Shown here: piece by piece, positions 49,951 through 58,485 of the stretch
Layout of the letters: each line of letters begins with the position of its first letter
Numbering within the stretch: the stretch's first letter is position 1
NCBI RefSeq assembly: GCF_000027005.1
Contig: NC_012963.1
Span: 310,001-374,000, forward strand
From: Komagataella phaffii GS115
Taxonomy: Eukaryota; Ascomycota; Pichiomycetes; Pichiales; Pichiaceae
Length of the DNA stretch: 64,000 nt
Direction of reading: 5' to 3'
The notes under the pieces: generated by a model
Database searches by the model: none
What the model saw: the letters and a program-made list of their open reading frames with translations, nothing else
Told to the model about the DNA's origin: nothing
Made by a program: the position numbers and the translations under genes

Positions 49951-50889
49951 ATGGTTGTATTTGAGGATTTTGAGTGGGACGATATTACTCCAATTGATAT
50001 CGCAGAGACAACGGCCCCACTTTGTCATATTTTGTACACTGAGGAATTCAAGAAGGTAATGGGGTATGCCAAGGCCTTGATGGCACAGAAAGAGTATTCA
50101 GAAAGAGCGTATTTTATAACAGATGAGGTGATTAATATAGCTAGTGCTCATTACACGATATGGAAGTACAGATTTGATATTGTGGTTCATTTGAAGAAAA
50201 ATTTGGTCCAGGAACTGGATTGGTGTGATAATATTGCTTACGAGAACGAAAAAAACTATCAGATATGGCCTTATAGACAACAAATTATAGAGTTGTTGGA
50301 GAAAGAGACTGAATCTGTTGATGATTTATTGAAATTGGAGTATCCGCTATTGGATATAATGATTGAACAGGATAGTAAAAACTACCATGTCTGGTCTCAT
50401 AGACGATGGTTGGTTGAAAAATTCAAACTGTATCGAACTCAGAGAGAACTCGAATTTACTAATGACAAAATCAACCTTGATGTGAGGAATAATTCTGCTT
50501 GGAACCATCGATTTTTGGTCCAATTTGGTGATATCGAGAGTAATTCGTCATGCGACAAAGAATATCTGAGGGACGAAATCATCCTTACCAAAGATAAAAT
50601 TGATCTTTGTCCAGAGAATCCGTCTTCTTGGAACTATCTTCAAGCAATATATAAGAAGTTTTCGGTGATATTGCTCATAGAAGACCTGAACTTGTTTGCA
50701 ATTCAGTACACTCATCTAGTGGAGAATCCAAGAGTAATTTCCATCCAGGCCCTGGAATTAACTGCAGAAATCTACCAGAAATCTGACAAGAACAAGTCTG
50801 AAGAAATATATGAGTTGCTGAGCACTACATATGACCCGATAAGGAAAAACTACTGGAGCTTTTGCAAGAATCTCCTGTACCAGAATTGA
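49951..50889 (+). CDS. RAM2: Protein farnesyltransferase/geranylgeranyltransferase-I alpha subunit
   Basis: 312 residues. Ram2 is the shared alpha subunit that pairs with Ram1 (farnesyl) or Cdc43 (geranylgeranyl) to prenylate CaaX proteins such as Ras and a-factor. The PPTA helical repeats are marked by their W-x-x-R/H motifs: TIWKYRFDI, QIWPYRQQI, HVWSHRRWL, SAWNHRFLV and SSWNYLQAI. The N-terminal FEWDDITPI segment is conserved. Length equals S. cerevisiae Ram2 (316 aa). YVH1 follows 84 bp downstream on the same strand. Confidence 0.95.
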   Translation: MVVFEDFEWDDITPIDIAETTAPLCHILYTEEFKKVMGYAKALMAQKEYSERAYFITDEVINIASAHYTIWKYRFDIVVHLKKNLVQELDWCDNIAYENEKNYQIWPYRQQIIELLEKETESVDDLLKLEYPLLDIMIEQDSKNYHVWSHRRWLVEKFKLYRTQRELEFTNDKINLDVRNNSAWNHRFLVQFGDIESNSSCDKEYLRDEIILTKDKIDLCPENPSSWNYLQAIYKKFSVILLIEDLNLFAIQYTHLVENPRVISIQALELTAEIYQKSDKNKSEEIYELLSTTYDPIRKNYWSFCKNLLYQN

Positions 50890-50973
50890 ACAGTGACAGA
50901 AACTAGTTATCGATTGTTTAGTTAGCGAAAGTAGAAACGTAACAAAAAAAATTAAATCTCATCTCACCCAATA

Positions 50974-51957
50974 ATGGCTACCCCAACCAGGATTCTAGGG
51001 GGGATTTACGTTTCCTCTATTGAGCCATTAACTCAGGGAGTTGATCTGAAGAAAGAGTATAACATTTCTAGTATTTTGAGTGTATTAACGGACGATGTAC
51101 CCGAAGAATACACCAAAAACTACAACTACAAACAGATAAGTGTCCTTGATGATGACAAGACTAATATTCTCCAACATTTCGACGAAGCAAACAACTTTAT
51201 AGATGAAGCTCTCTTTGGTGCTGCTGCCGACTTAAAAGATGAGAGAAAACGTCACAAGTCCAGCATTCTCGTTCATTGCGCCCAAGGCTGTTCTCGATCT
51301 GTGGTGGTAGTTGCAGGCTACCTGATGAAGAAATACAAACTAGATGTTAAAAGCAGTATATATGCTATAAGGAGGAAAAAACCTGATATTGCACCAAATG
51401 ACTTTTTCATCGAGCAATTAAACTTGTACAATGAGATTCAAAGCATGGACAGTCCACTGTATAAACAATGGAAGTTGGAACTAGCGTTGAAAAACGATAC
51501 TTTTCAAATTGAGGATTCAATGTATAATAATACAGCAGCTGAAGCAACAGCTGACTCTGAACTACGTTGCAAGCGTTGTAGACAGAAAATTGCACTTTCG
51601 ACTTCATTTGTACCCCACATTCCTCCACCTGAAGAGGATAGACAATCTCAATTTATAAAGAGAGCAGGAAATAACAGGATAATAGGAGTGGAGAAAGGCT
51701 CTTCCAAGTGCACTCATTTCTTCGTAGAGCCTCTGGATTGGATGAAAGCAGAACTTTCAAAGGGTGAATTAGAAGGAAAGTTTTGTTGTCCCAAATGTCA
51801 GGGTAAAGTTGGTGCTTACTCCTGGCATGGGTCCCGATGTAGCTGTGGAAAATGGATGATACCCGCAATACATCTTCAAGATGCAAGGGTTGATGAGATT
51901 GACTTCAAAAACTCCAGAGTTGACGAAGTCAAGCATAAAGCTGATAATGTACAGTAA
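50974..51957 (+). CDS. YVH1: Dual-specificity phosphatase Yvh1
   Basis: 327 residues. The phosphatase domain (about 5-150) has the catalytic HCxxGxxRS motif as HCAQGCSRS (Cys102, Arg108). The C-terminal zinc-binding region holds CKRC (about 192-196), a His in the CTHFFVEPL segment, and CPKCQ...SWHGSRCSCGKW. Yvh1 acts mainly in 60S ribosome maturation, releasing Mrt4 so that the stalk can assemble; the zinc domain does this, not catalysis. Length is near S. cerevisiae (364 aa). It is convergent with the APC15-like gene, 33 bp between stops. Confidence 0.95.
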   Translation: MATPTRILGGIYVSSIEPLTQGVDLKKEYNISSILSVLTDDVPEEYTKNYNYKQISVLDDDKTNILQHFDEANNFIDEALFGAAADLKDERKRHKSSILVHCAQGCSRSVVVVAGYLMKKYKLDVKSSIYAIRRKKPDIAPNDFFIEQLNLYNEIQSMDSPLYKQWKLELALKNDTFQIEDSMYNNTAAEATADSELRCKRCRQKIALSTSFVPHIPPPEEDRQSQFIKRAGNNRIIGVEKGSSKCTHFFVEPLDWMKAELSKGELEGKFCCPKCQGKVGAYSWHGSRCSCGKWMIPAIHLQDARVDEIDFKNSRVDEVKHKADNVQ

Positions 51958-51990
51958 TATACAGTGAAATAGAATGGTAACAAAATACCC

Positions 51991-52842
51991 TCAACATTCA
52001 TCTTCCGAGTAGGTGACTTCATTTCTCAAGTGAGAATTAGAATTGACAGACCCGCTGGAAAACCTAGGATGCAGTCTATTGCTCTGAAATCTAGTCGGAG
52101 CTGTAATTGCTAACACCCTATCGTCTTCGTTTATTTCATTCTGTCTCTCTGGACTTTCAATTTCTCCAACTTCAAACTCCTCATCTTCATCTTCGTCCTC
52201 TTCTATAACCATGAAATCGGAGTCAACATTTTCATCTTCATCGAAGCTTACCGAATCTTCATGAGATTGCGCTGAAATATTGCTTTGATCATCCAACATA
52301 TTGGAGTTATTGAGCCCCTCGTAATCCATGTGGAAACTGCTATCCATATCAATCAAGGACATGGCCGAATTGCCCACTTCTTCTGAATTAATCTGGCTGT
52401 AATGAGCTTGTTCGGTAGTATGAACCTCTTGTGTGTGACTGTGTTCCTTCTGTTCTTTCTCCTGGGCTTTTCTCATTTTCATAGTTGTGGATATGCCTGG
52501 TGGTTGGAGATAGTTAAATCCCAGGGTTCTATAACTATCAAGCTCATTTAGCTTACTTGAAACCTGATGTGAAAGGTAGTTCAAGTTGTGTTGATGTACT
52601 GAGGTTTCTTCTGTAATTATAAGGCCATTATTGGGACCACGAGACTCATGATTCCTCGTCAGGGAGGTAGACCCCGGTGTTTCGGATGAGTAGGACGTCA
52701 ATGGAGGTGCGAAGGAATTGTTCTGTGTTGTCTTCTTAGTCTTTTTTCTTTCCAAAATGGAGACGCTTAATTTTGATTCCTCCTTACTAGGGTACATCCA
52801 GAGATGATGTACATCTCTGGTCATGAGATTCGGCAGATACAT
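51991..52842 (-). CDS. APC15/Mnd2-like subunit of the anaphase-promoting complex (tentative)
   Basis: 283 residues. Two short blocks suggest the fungal Apc15 family: an N-terminal PNLMTRDVHHLWMYPS, and a middle LGFNYLQPPGISTTMKMRKA followed by a charged helix. The remainder is Ser/Asn-rich, with a strongly acidic patch near residues 200-230 (EEDEDEDEEFEVGE). Apc15/Mnd2 is a small, largely disordered subunit near the mitotic checkpoint complex site of the APC/C that restrains Ama1- or Mad-dependent control. Length is in range for fungal members. The assignment is from remembered motifs only; a plain acidic disordered protein is the alternative. Confidence 0.55.
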   Translation of the reverse strand: MYLPNLMTRDVHHLWMYPSKEESKLSVSILERKKTKKTTQNNSFAPPLTSYSSETPGSTSLTRNHESRGPNNGLIITEETSVHQHNLNYLSHQVSSKLNELDSYRTLGFNYLQPPGISTTMKMRKAQEKEQKEHSHTQEVHTTEQAHYSQINSEEVGNSAMSLIDMDSSFHMDYEGLNNSNMLDDQSNISAQSHEDSVSFDEDENVDSDFMVIEEDEDEDEEFEVGEIESPERQNEINEDDRVLAITAPTRFQSNRLHPRFSSGSVNSNSHLRNEVTYSEDEC

Positions 52843-53026
52843 TGATGAACTAAGGTGGATTAGTGGATTGTTTTGTGGGATGTTTGGAAAGAAGTTAGCG
52901 AATTTGAAAGCTTGAGATGGCTGGGCGGAGAAAACTTAAACCGGTCGCTTATCATACTTATCTCTCTGTAAGCAAATTCCAATTCATAAGGTGATAATAT
53001 TAGTTTATATACAGATAATGTCTAAT

Positions 53027-54304
53027 TTATGAGAAAAAACGATCCCATTGGCCCTTCTTATGTAACATGGCCAGCACTAAAATTCCAGGAAGGTGCCACA
53101 CTGAGCACCAAAAAGCTTTCCTTGCATATCCGTTTGCCAGTTCCACCGCTGCCTGTGAAGCTCCTCCTGCTGCCAAAGTCTTTCGGGAGTAGTTAGAAGC
53201 CTGTTGGAGCCAAAACTTGAACGTCCAGTACGACATCCATCCGTTCAATAACGAAGAGTCCAGTACAAAATATGGATCTGTGACATTGAAATAGGCGAGA
53301 CCGAAGCAAATGGGGAACATGAGGAATGAGTACCTTAAGGCAACCCTGGCATTCAACTTGGGGTTTTCAAATGCTGTCATCACATAACCTGCACGTTTAT
53401 ACTCACTTCGAATGTTATGAGATAACGAATTGAAGTGAGGGAATTGCCAGGCATATAGTAGCGCAGCTAGACACCAAGCACCCGGATCTGCTAGTGAAGA
53501 GCTAACTGCCCATCCCATTAAGGGAGGAATAGCCCCAACTATGGCCCCAACCCACGTATTCAATATACTTTTTCTCTTTAATGAGGTGTAAATCCAGGAG
53601 TAAAGGACGATATTCAAGAATCCTAATCCTGCCACTGTAGGATTCACACCAAAATACAGAATGGCAGTTCCAATGGTACCTGTGATCCCAGCAAAAGTGA
53701 AAGCCTCTTTAGGAGAAACTATTCCTCTGACGACAGGTCTTGCGGATGTCCTCACCATCATTTTATCGTAGTTGGGTTCTCTTCCCATATTGATAGCATT
53801 AGCAGCCCCAGAGCATAACATCGTTCCAATAGATAGAAAAACCAACTCAGCTATTCCTGCCGAATTAGGAGTTAATGCGTAGGTCGAAATCGACGAGAGC
53901 ATCACTAAAAAGGTTAAATTTGGCTTAGTGAGGGCAACATAAGCTCTGATATAGTCTTTAGTAGACAGCACTCGAGCAGGCTTAGTACCTTTCTCCTTTG
54001 GTTTAACGGTAAATGGAAGTGCCTGCCGATCGTGAAAGTCCTTGCTATCCTTTTGCTGACACACAGAATCAGAAGGTTGGCAGGTCAGAGCTTTCCTTCC
54101 AACTTGCTCCAATACATGTGCGGTATCTGTGACTATTGGTCGAGAACCTGGTAATCGGTAATTGGGTATAAATTGTAGTTTGAACTCTGTGCCACTACGG
54201 CTGAAATTGATCACTGACGGCAGCAATACCTTGTTAGAAGAATAGAAGCAAGATGCCGAAGCCATGGACCGGATGAAGCTCGGTGATACCGTTCTTTTCA
54301 TCAT
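53027..54304 (-). CDS. COX10: Protohaem IX farnesyltransferase Cox10
   Basis: 425 residues. Cox10 attaches a farnesyl group to haem b to make haem o, the first step towards haem a of cytochrome oxidase, in the inner mitochondrial membrane. After a mitochondrial N-terminus (MMKRTVSPSFIRSMASA, rich in Arg/Ser) come about 130 hydrophilic residues and then the UbiA-type multi-span core starting at ALTKPNLTFLVMLSSI. The allylic-diphosphate-binding loop reads NAINMGREPNYDKMMVRTSARP, and the second conserved loop is SLKRKSILNTWVGAIVGAIPPLMGW. DPGAWCLAALLYAWQFPHFNSLS is also diagnostic. Length is close to S. cerevisiae Cox10 (462 aa). Confidence 0.95.
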   Translation of the reverse strand: MMKRTVSPSFIRSMASASCFYSSNKVLLPSVINFSRSGTEFKLQFIPNYRLPGSRPIVTDTAHVLEQVGRKALTCQPSDSVCQQKDSKDFHDRQALPFTVKPKEKGTKPARVLSTKDYIRAYVALTKPNLTFLVMLSSISTYALTPNSAGIAELVFLSIGTMLCSGAANAINMGREPNYDKMMVRTSARPVVRGIVSPKEAFTFAGITGTIGTAILYFGVNPTVAGLGFLNIVLYSWIYTSLKRKSILNTWVGAIVGAIPPLMGWAVSSSLADPGAWCLAALLYAWQFPHFNSLSHNIRSEYKRAGYVMTAFENPKLNARVALRYSFLMFPICFGLAYFNVTDPYFVLDSSLLNGWMSYWTFKFWLQQASNYSRKTLAAGGASQAAVELANGYARKAFWCSVWHLPGILVLAMLHKKGQWDRFFS

Positions 54305-54617
54305 GATTTTGAGAGTTACGGGCTATGAAGATTTTGCCTTTACGATATTTCTTTATAACGTTTTCCCTCTTAAATTTGTGCCCTTTACAAACTGGCACTC
54401 TTGAAGGCTGTGTTACAACGTGTAAAAAGCAGAAACCGCCAGGAATATTCGGGGAAATGAAGGCCCTTTAATACTTTAAGAAGCTTGAAAGTATCGGGGT
54501 CTTAGGTCTTCGGTGTATATTGGTATATACACTACTGGTATTTCATTTCTAACGAGGAAAAGCACCAAGTCATTTTAATCTAGAAAATTAATTCAATATC
54601 AGGCTTCAGATAGCTAC
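54305..54617. other. Intergenic region upstream of COX10
   Basis: 313 bp between the COX10 start and the RPN8 stop, both genes being on the - strand. It holds AT-rich runs and a TATATA string near 54520. No RNA gene was recognised. Confidence 0.4.
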
Positions 54618-55625
54618 TTATTTCGATTCTATAGCCGCTTGTTGGGGTTCTTCCTCTGTTGGTGTGAATTCCTTATCTTTCTCGTTGTTCTTCTTGTTCT
54701 CGATCTTATTGTCGATCAAATCATGGAAAGCCAAGATGGATCTTACTAAACTGGAGATGTAAACCATCATTAATTCATCATTGGTCTTCACATTGAATGA
54801 TGTGGCTAGTTGGTTAGCACTTGCAGTGGCTGGTTTTGTGGGATCACCTTGAACGGCAACCAAGTTGGGCAATAAGTTGAATATGTCCTGTAATTTTCCA
54901 AGAATTACATTATTTATTGGTAATTCTCCACTTAAAATCTTGCGCAAATATTGGACAATGTTGGCTATGCGATCGTTTAAAGACTTCAGCGATTTGAAAT
55001 TGTTAGTCAATCTTATGGACAGATTTCCGCACGCCTGGTCTCGGATATCCCTCAGAAGATGCTCCACTCCAATTTCTTCTGCTTCTTCGGCCTGGATGAT
55101 GGATGGTAAATGGATAAACGTTTTTTCTGCACTTGAGCCATCGTCTCTAATTTCTTCAATTGCCAAATATGAGTCTGTAGGAATATCGACTATATCGGTG
55201 GAATTTACATCCACAATCAAAAGCAAAGGATTTGGAGTGAATCTCTTGAATAACTCGTTGATTTGTAGATCAGATGACTTTAACTTTGGTCCAGAGTGGT
55301 ACCATCCAATAAGTCTTTCTTTGGCATTAATCTTCTTGAACATTTCCATCATCGATTCGATGAAGTCGTGATCCAAAAACCAAATATCCCTGTTCTTTTC
55401 GTCTTCTTCAAACGGGATGGCAAATGAGTTGGTTACCTTGATCAAGTTCTTGTTTGTATTGTCTCCCAAAATGACCCCCACGACTCTTTTGTCGTTTGAA
55501 TTAGTTGGGGCGTTGGGTGCCTGCACCACTCGTTCGTAGTGATCAACAACAGATAAAAGCACCAATGGTGCAACACTCACGGTTGTTTGCAAGAGAGAGG
55601 ACTCGTTAGTCACCACTGTAGGCAT
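54618..55625 (-). CDS. RPN8: 26S proteasome regulatory subunit Rpn8
   Basis: 335 residues from the ATG at 55625, matching the family start ([33 protein letters not shown]). The open frame extends 63 codons further, but the extension has no family match. The MPN domain (about 12-150) has a degenerate JAMM motif ([13 protein letters not shown] around His110), so it is not a peptidase; it pairs with the active Rpn11. The C-terminal helices that join the lid bundle follow, and the last 40 residues are Lys/Glu-rich. Length equals S. cerevisiae Rpn8 (338 aa). Confidence 0.95.
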   Translation of the reverse strand: MPTVVTNESSLLQTTVSVAPLVLLSVVDHYERVVQAPNAPTNSNDKRVVGVILGDNTNKNLIKVTNSFAIPFEEDEKNRDIWFLDHDFIESMMEMFKKINAKERLIGWYHSGPKLKSSDLQINELFKRFTPNPLLLIVDVNSTDIVDIPTDSYLAIEEIRDDGSSAEKTFIHLPSIIQAEEAEEIGVEHLLRDIRDQACGNLSIRLTNNFKSLKSLNDRIANIVQYLRKILSGELPINNVILGKLQDIFNLLPNLVAVQGDPTKPATASANQLATSFNVKTNDELMMVYISSLVRSILAFHDLIDNKIENKKNNEKDKEFTPTEEEPQQAAIESK

Positions 55626-55913
55626 TTTGATGGATAGTGTTAAGGTAAGTGATACTTTGATGGATTTGCCTCTTGGAATTATGGATGTCGCGAAGATATA
55701 CAGCGTTGTAGTTGGCGACATCCGACATCGTTGTTGTTGTTGAGAGTGATTATGAGGAGCGAGAGAGATACGATCGGATAGCATCCACAGGTGTATTTTG
55801 GCTTGATAGAGCATGAAACAAAATAAGAAACCTGGTTCAAAAGTTTTTCCGTCTCAACAAAAAGTTATGATTATGTGATATGTATAGCATATTATTCACT
55901 TTGGTAAAACTGA

Positions 55914-55985
55914 GGGAGATTAGTGTAGTGGTTATCATACTTGCCTTCCAAGCAGGTGACATGGGTTCGATTCCCGTATCTCTCA
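55914..55985 (+). tRNA. tRNA-Gly (anticodon UCC), copy 1
   Basis: 72 nt, no intron. The cloverleaf pairs completely: acceptor GGGAGAT with ATCTCTC (one G-T), anticodon stem CTTGC/GCAGG around loop CTTCCAA (anticodon TCC), and T-loop GGTTCGATTCC. It closely follows S. cerevisiae tRNA-Gly(UCC). A T7 run just downstream suits polymerase III termination. Confidence 0.95.
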
Positions 55986-56492
55986 GTATTTAAGCAAATT
56001 TTTTTGGTAAGATTAGACACCTACTTTTCCTGTAAATAATATGGTTGTTTCCCACAGATTTGGATAGAAGTGGATGGATGGGTCAATTTTGATATGAATC
56101 AAAAGTCCCAGAACTTTTTGAGTGGGGAAAGCTAATTTGTAGAATGAGCCCTTAATGAAAGCTCAAAGTCAACCAATCGTGAACTCATTGTAATTTTCCA
56201 ATGTTATCACAACTGAAACGTTGACTAAAACATAACATGAAAACGCAAAAAAATTTTAGAATGTTCCTACTATATTTTCAATATTAGCATAATCCAATCA
56301 GAGACTTTTATCAAGAGATGACACCAGCCTATTATTTCAAGACAGCACAATTGCTATATGCAATAAACTTGATGAAATATAATGAATAAGTACTTGTATG
56401 GTCTCGTCTTCGATAAGAAATTGAGTCAGTGAAAGCAAGGTTTTGAAAAATAACCCTACATGGGGATAACCTTAGTTCATGATTACATCCAA
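55986..56492. other. Spacer between the two tRNA-Gly genes
   Basis: 507 bp of AT-rich DNA. I looked for a Ty-type LTR, a third tRNA remnant or flanking duplication and saw none. Confidence 0.4.
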
Positions 56493-56564
56493 GGGAAATT
56501 AGTGTAGTGGTTATCATACTTGCCTTCCAAGCAGGTGACATGGGTTCGATTCCCGTATTTCTCA
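56493..56564 (+). tRNA. tRNA-Gly (anticodon UCC), copy 2
   Basis: 72 nt, identical to the copy 579 bp upstream except for two bases in the acceptor stem: position 5 G to A and its partner C to T (GGGAAAT with ATTTCTC). The pair is preserved. T-rich sequence follows. The 507 bp between the copies show no gene, LTR or shared flank. Confidence 0.95.
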
Positions 56565-56828
56565 ATTATTTCCTTTTCTTTTTCTTATTTCATCATCAAG
56601 TGTGGAGAAGACATTCGTAGTAAGTCAAAGAATCTTCAACTGGGTCCACCGTCTTCAGTAAGCCACTCGCTTCGGTAAGGCGATCGTCTGTACCTCAACT
56701 CTTTGACTTCTATACATGGCCCTACGCATAAGACTCCTCCTCTCTTTCAACATCCAACATCTCAATCGCGTGCTTTTGTTTATTTTCTGAATTATCCCAT
56801 TTAACTAACTACTTAACACTTAATCACA

Positions 56829-57164
56829 ATGTCTTCGCCATCCACATTAACCATCAAAACTAACGCCCTGAAACGTTTGATCAAAGAAAAGTCAGTCAAC
56901 GAGGCGGAGCTGCTGGAACACAAAGAGGCAGTTCAAAAATTAGAGCAAAAAATCAACTCAGACCCATACGATGAGGAATCGGTTTACGTTTTGAAGAAAC
57001 AGAGGGAGATCTACGAAGAAACCAAGAACATTATTCCCGCTTTACAAGAGAAGATTAATGATACAGTAAAATCGCTCAAGGAATACATCAAGAAAACGGA
57101 CGGTTTGAGTAACGACGAATTACAGATAGCCAATCAAGTTATTGAGTCATTAGCTACTCTTTAA
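56829..57164 (+). CDS. RBL2: Tubulin-folding cofactor A
   Basis: 111 residues, fully helical. Rbl2 binds free beta-tubulin and buffers its toxicity, passing it on in the tubulin folding pathway. The N-terminal LTIKTNALKRLIKEKS, the central DPYDEESVYVLKKQREIYEETKNIIPALQEKI and the three-helix layout match cofactor A. Length is normal (S. cerevisiae 106 aa). Its final 11 bp overlap the convergent GPN2 gene. Confidence 0.92.
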   Translation: MSSPSTLTIKTNALKRLIKEKSVNEAELLEHKEAVQKLEQKINSDPYDEESVYVLKKQREIYEETKNIIPALQEKINDTVKSLKEYIKKTDGLSNDELQIANQVIESLATL

Positions 57165-58302
57165 ATGCAGGCTTCCCAGTTGAGGTCTCCCATTTCTTCA
57201 AAGCATCTTCCCAATCTTTTTCAGGATCAATTGTTTGATTGAGGAGCTCCTCATTATTTGTCGCCTCCTTGAATTGTTTTTCCCTCCGTATTCGTTCAAC
57301 TTCGTCATACTTTTCCTTTTCGTCCACCCATCTTTCGTGAATGTTGATGTCTTGCAGAAAGTTGGCTACAGATGATTGTCTAATTGCATCTTCCCAAATA
57401 GTGTCATTACCAAGCTCATTAGATCCCATGGAGTAGCCGTTGGCTCTATCAATAATGGCTAATAGACTAATCATGGAATTCTTATCCTCAATTGACAGAA
57501 CTTCAAATGAAAGCAGAGAAAAATCTTCTATTAGATCCGAAATTGCTTCATTAAGTTTGTAGTATTTGTGTTTGAAAAAGTTCGTTCTGGTGTTGTTCTC
57601 CTCAACTTCAAGATAGGGTAATAAATATTTCAAGTCCTGTACCTGCGTATAGTATTCTAACGAAAACGGAAGACCATCATCTGTCGTAGTGCCTTTATCT
57701 TTCGGGGGTTTCACTCTCCCGTAGCGTTCTTGTTCTATGTATCCCTTAAGTAAATCTATCTTGCTGAACACGTTAATCTGTGGCAGGTCCATTTGAAGCA
57801 TTGACCTCAGGGCTAATAGCAGCGAGCTGATGTAACTTGAGGGTTTCATGATGTTAATGCTGTCTGTCAAACTGACTACTACTAGTCTGAAGTCAAGCTC
57901 TTTCTGCAAGATTCGAAAAATTTGACTCACTATGTCATTATTTGTGTACAGTTCAACTTGCCCTGGACAATCAAATATTAAATAGGCACTCTCAGCCTTG
58001 TGGTTTCTTTTAATCAACAAGCGAACTTCACTTATGAACTCTTCAATGCTCTCCTTGAATGTCTGCATAGCAAACACAAGGCCTCCATTTGGGCCAAGGT
58101 TTGTCTCATCCATTATCTCCTCCAAAGTGATGTAATCTCGGATATCTATAGTCACATCGTATGGTAATTGATCATTGGCTGGGTCCAGATTGATAATCAT
58201 GGAATATCTCCCTATAGAGGATAAAAATTGGTTCATTCCATTGCAGTACGTCGACTTCCCGCTACCCGGAGGACCTATGACTATTTGCGCATAGGGAGGC
58301 AT
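57154..58302 (-). CDS. GPN2: GPN-loop GTPase 2
   Basis: 382 residues. The P-loop GPPGSGKS lies at residues 10-17 and the family's GPN loop at 70-72 (LGPNGG). Walker B (YLIFDCPGQVEL) and the base-recognition block (NVFSKIDLL) are present. GPN GTPases help assemble and import RNA polymerases II and III and act in sister-chromatid cohesion. Length is slightly above S. cerevisiae Gpn2 (347 aa) because of a charged C-terminal tail. It is divergent from the BUD27-like gene, whose ATG is 184 bp away. The BUD27-like product is also linked to RNA polymerase assembly in other yeasts. Confidence 0.95.
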   Translation of the reverse strand: MPPYAQIVIGPPGSGKSTYCNGMNQFLSSIGRYSMIINLDPANDQLPYDVTIDIRDYITLEEIMDETNLGPNGGLVFAMQTFKESIEEFISEVRLLIKRNHKAESAYLIFDCPGQVELYTNNDIVSQIFRILQKELDFRLVVVSLTDSINIMKPSSYISSLLLALRSMLQMDLPQINVFSKIDLLKGYIEQERYGRVKPPKDKGTTTDDGLPFSLEYYTQVQDLKYLLPYLEVEENNTRTNFFKHKYYKLNEAISDLIEDFSLLSFEVLSIEDKNSMISLLAIIDRANGYSMGSNELGNDTIWEDAIRQSSVANFLQDINIHERWVDEKEKYDEVERIRREKQFKEATNNEELLNQTIDPEKDWEDALKKWETSTGKPAFKE

Positions 58303-58485
58303 GACTTTGAGAGGCTAAAGGGAGTCTGTTGGTGTGGTATAAGGGTTGGTAAGAATGGAATCCACTTTCGCTTGAAAATATATCTATTACATAATCGATG
58401 CCCTGTACATTGCGCGGTGCAAATAATTAGTGCAAGATTCATTGCTTTTACAGTTCGTTTCGATTCAGCAAGCTATCCTGTAACC

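Noticed and set aside
55626..55814. 63-codon N-terminal extension of RPN8
   Set aside because: Other Rpn8 proteins start at the MPTVV-type Met; the extension is Ser/Gln/His-rich without family match.
55626..55913. PACE (Rpn4) element upstream of RPN8
   Set aside because: Only TTTGCCTC near 55660 was found, not the full TTTGCCACC.
55986..56492. LTR retrotransposon insertion beside the tRNA genes
   Set aside because: No paired terminal repeats or target-site duplications were recognised.
58228..58485. In-frame upstream extension of the BUD27-like gene
   Set aside because: It runs antisense into GPN2, has no prefoldin-like pattern, and the ATG at 58486 fits better.
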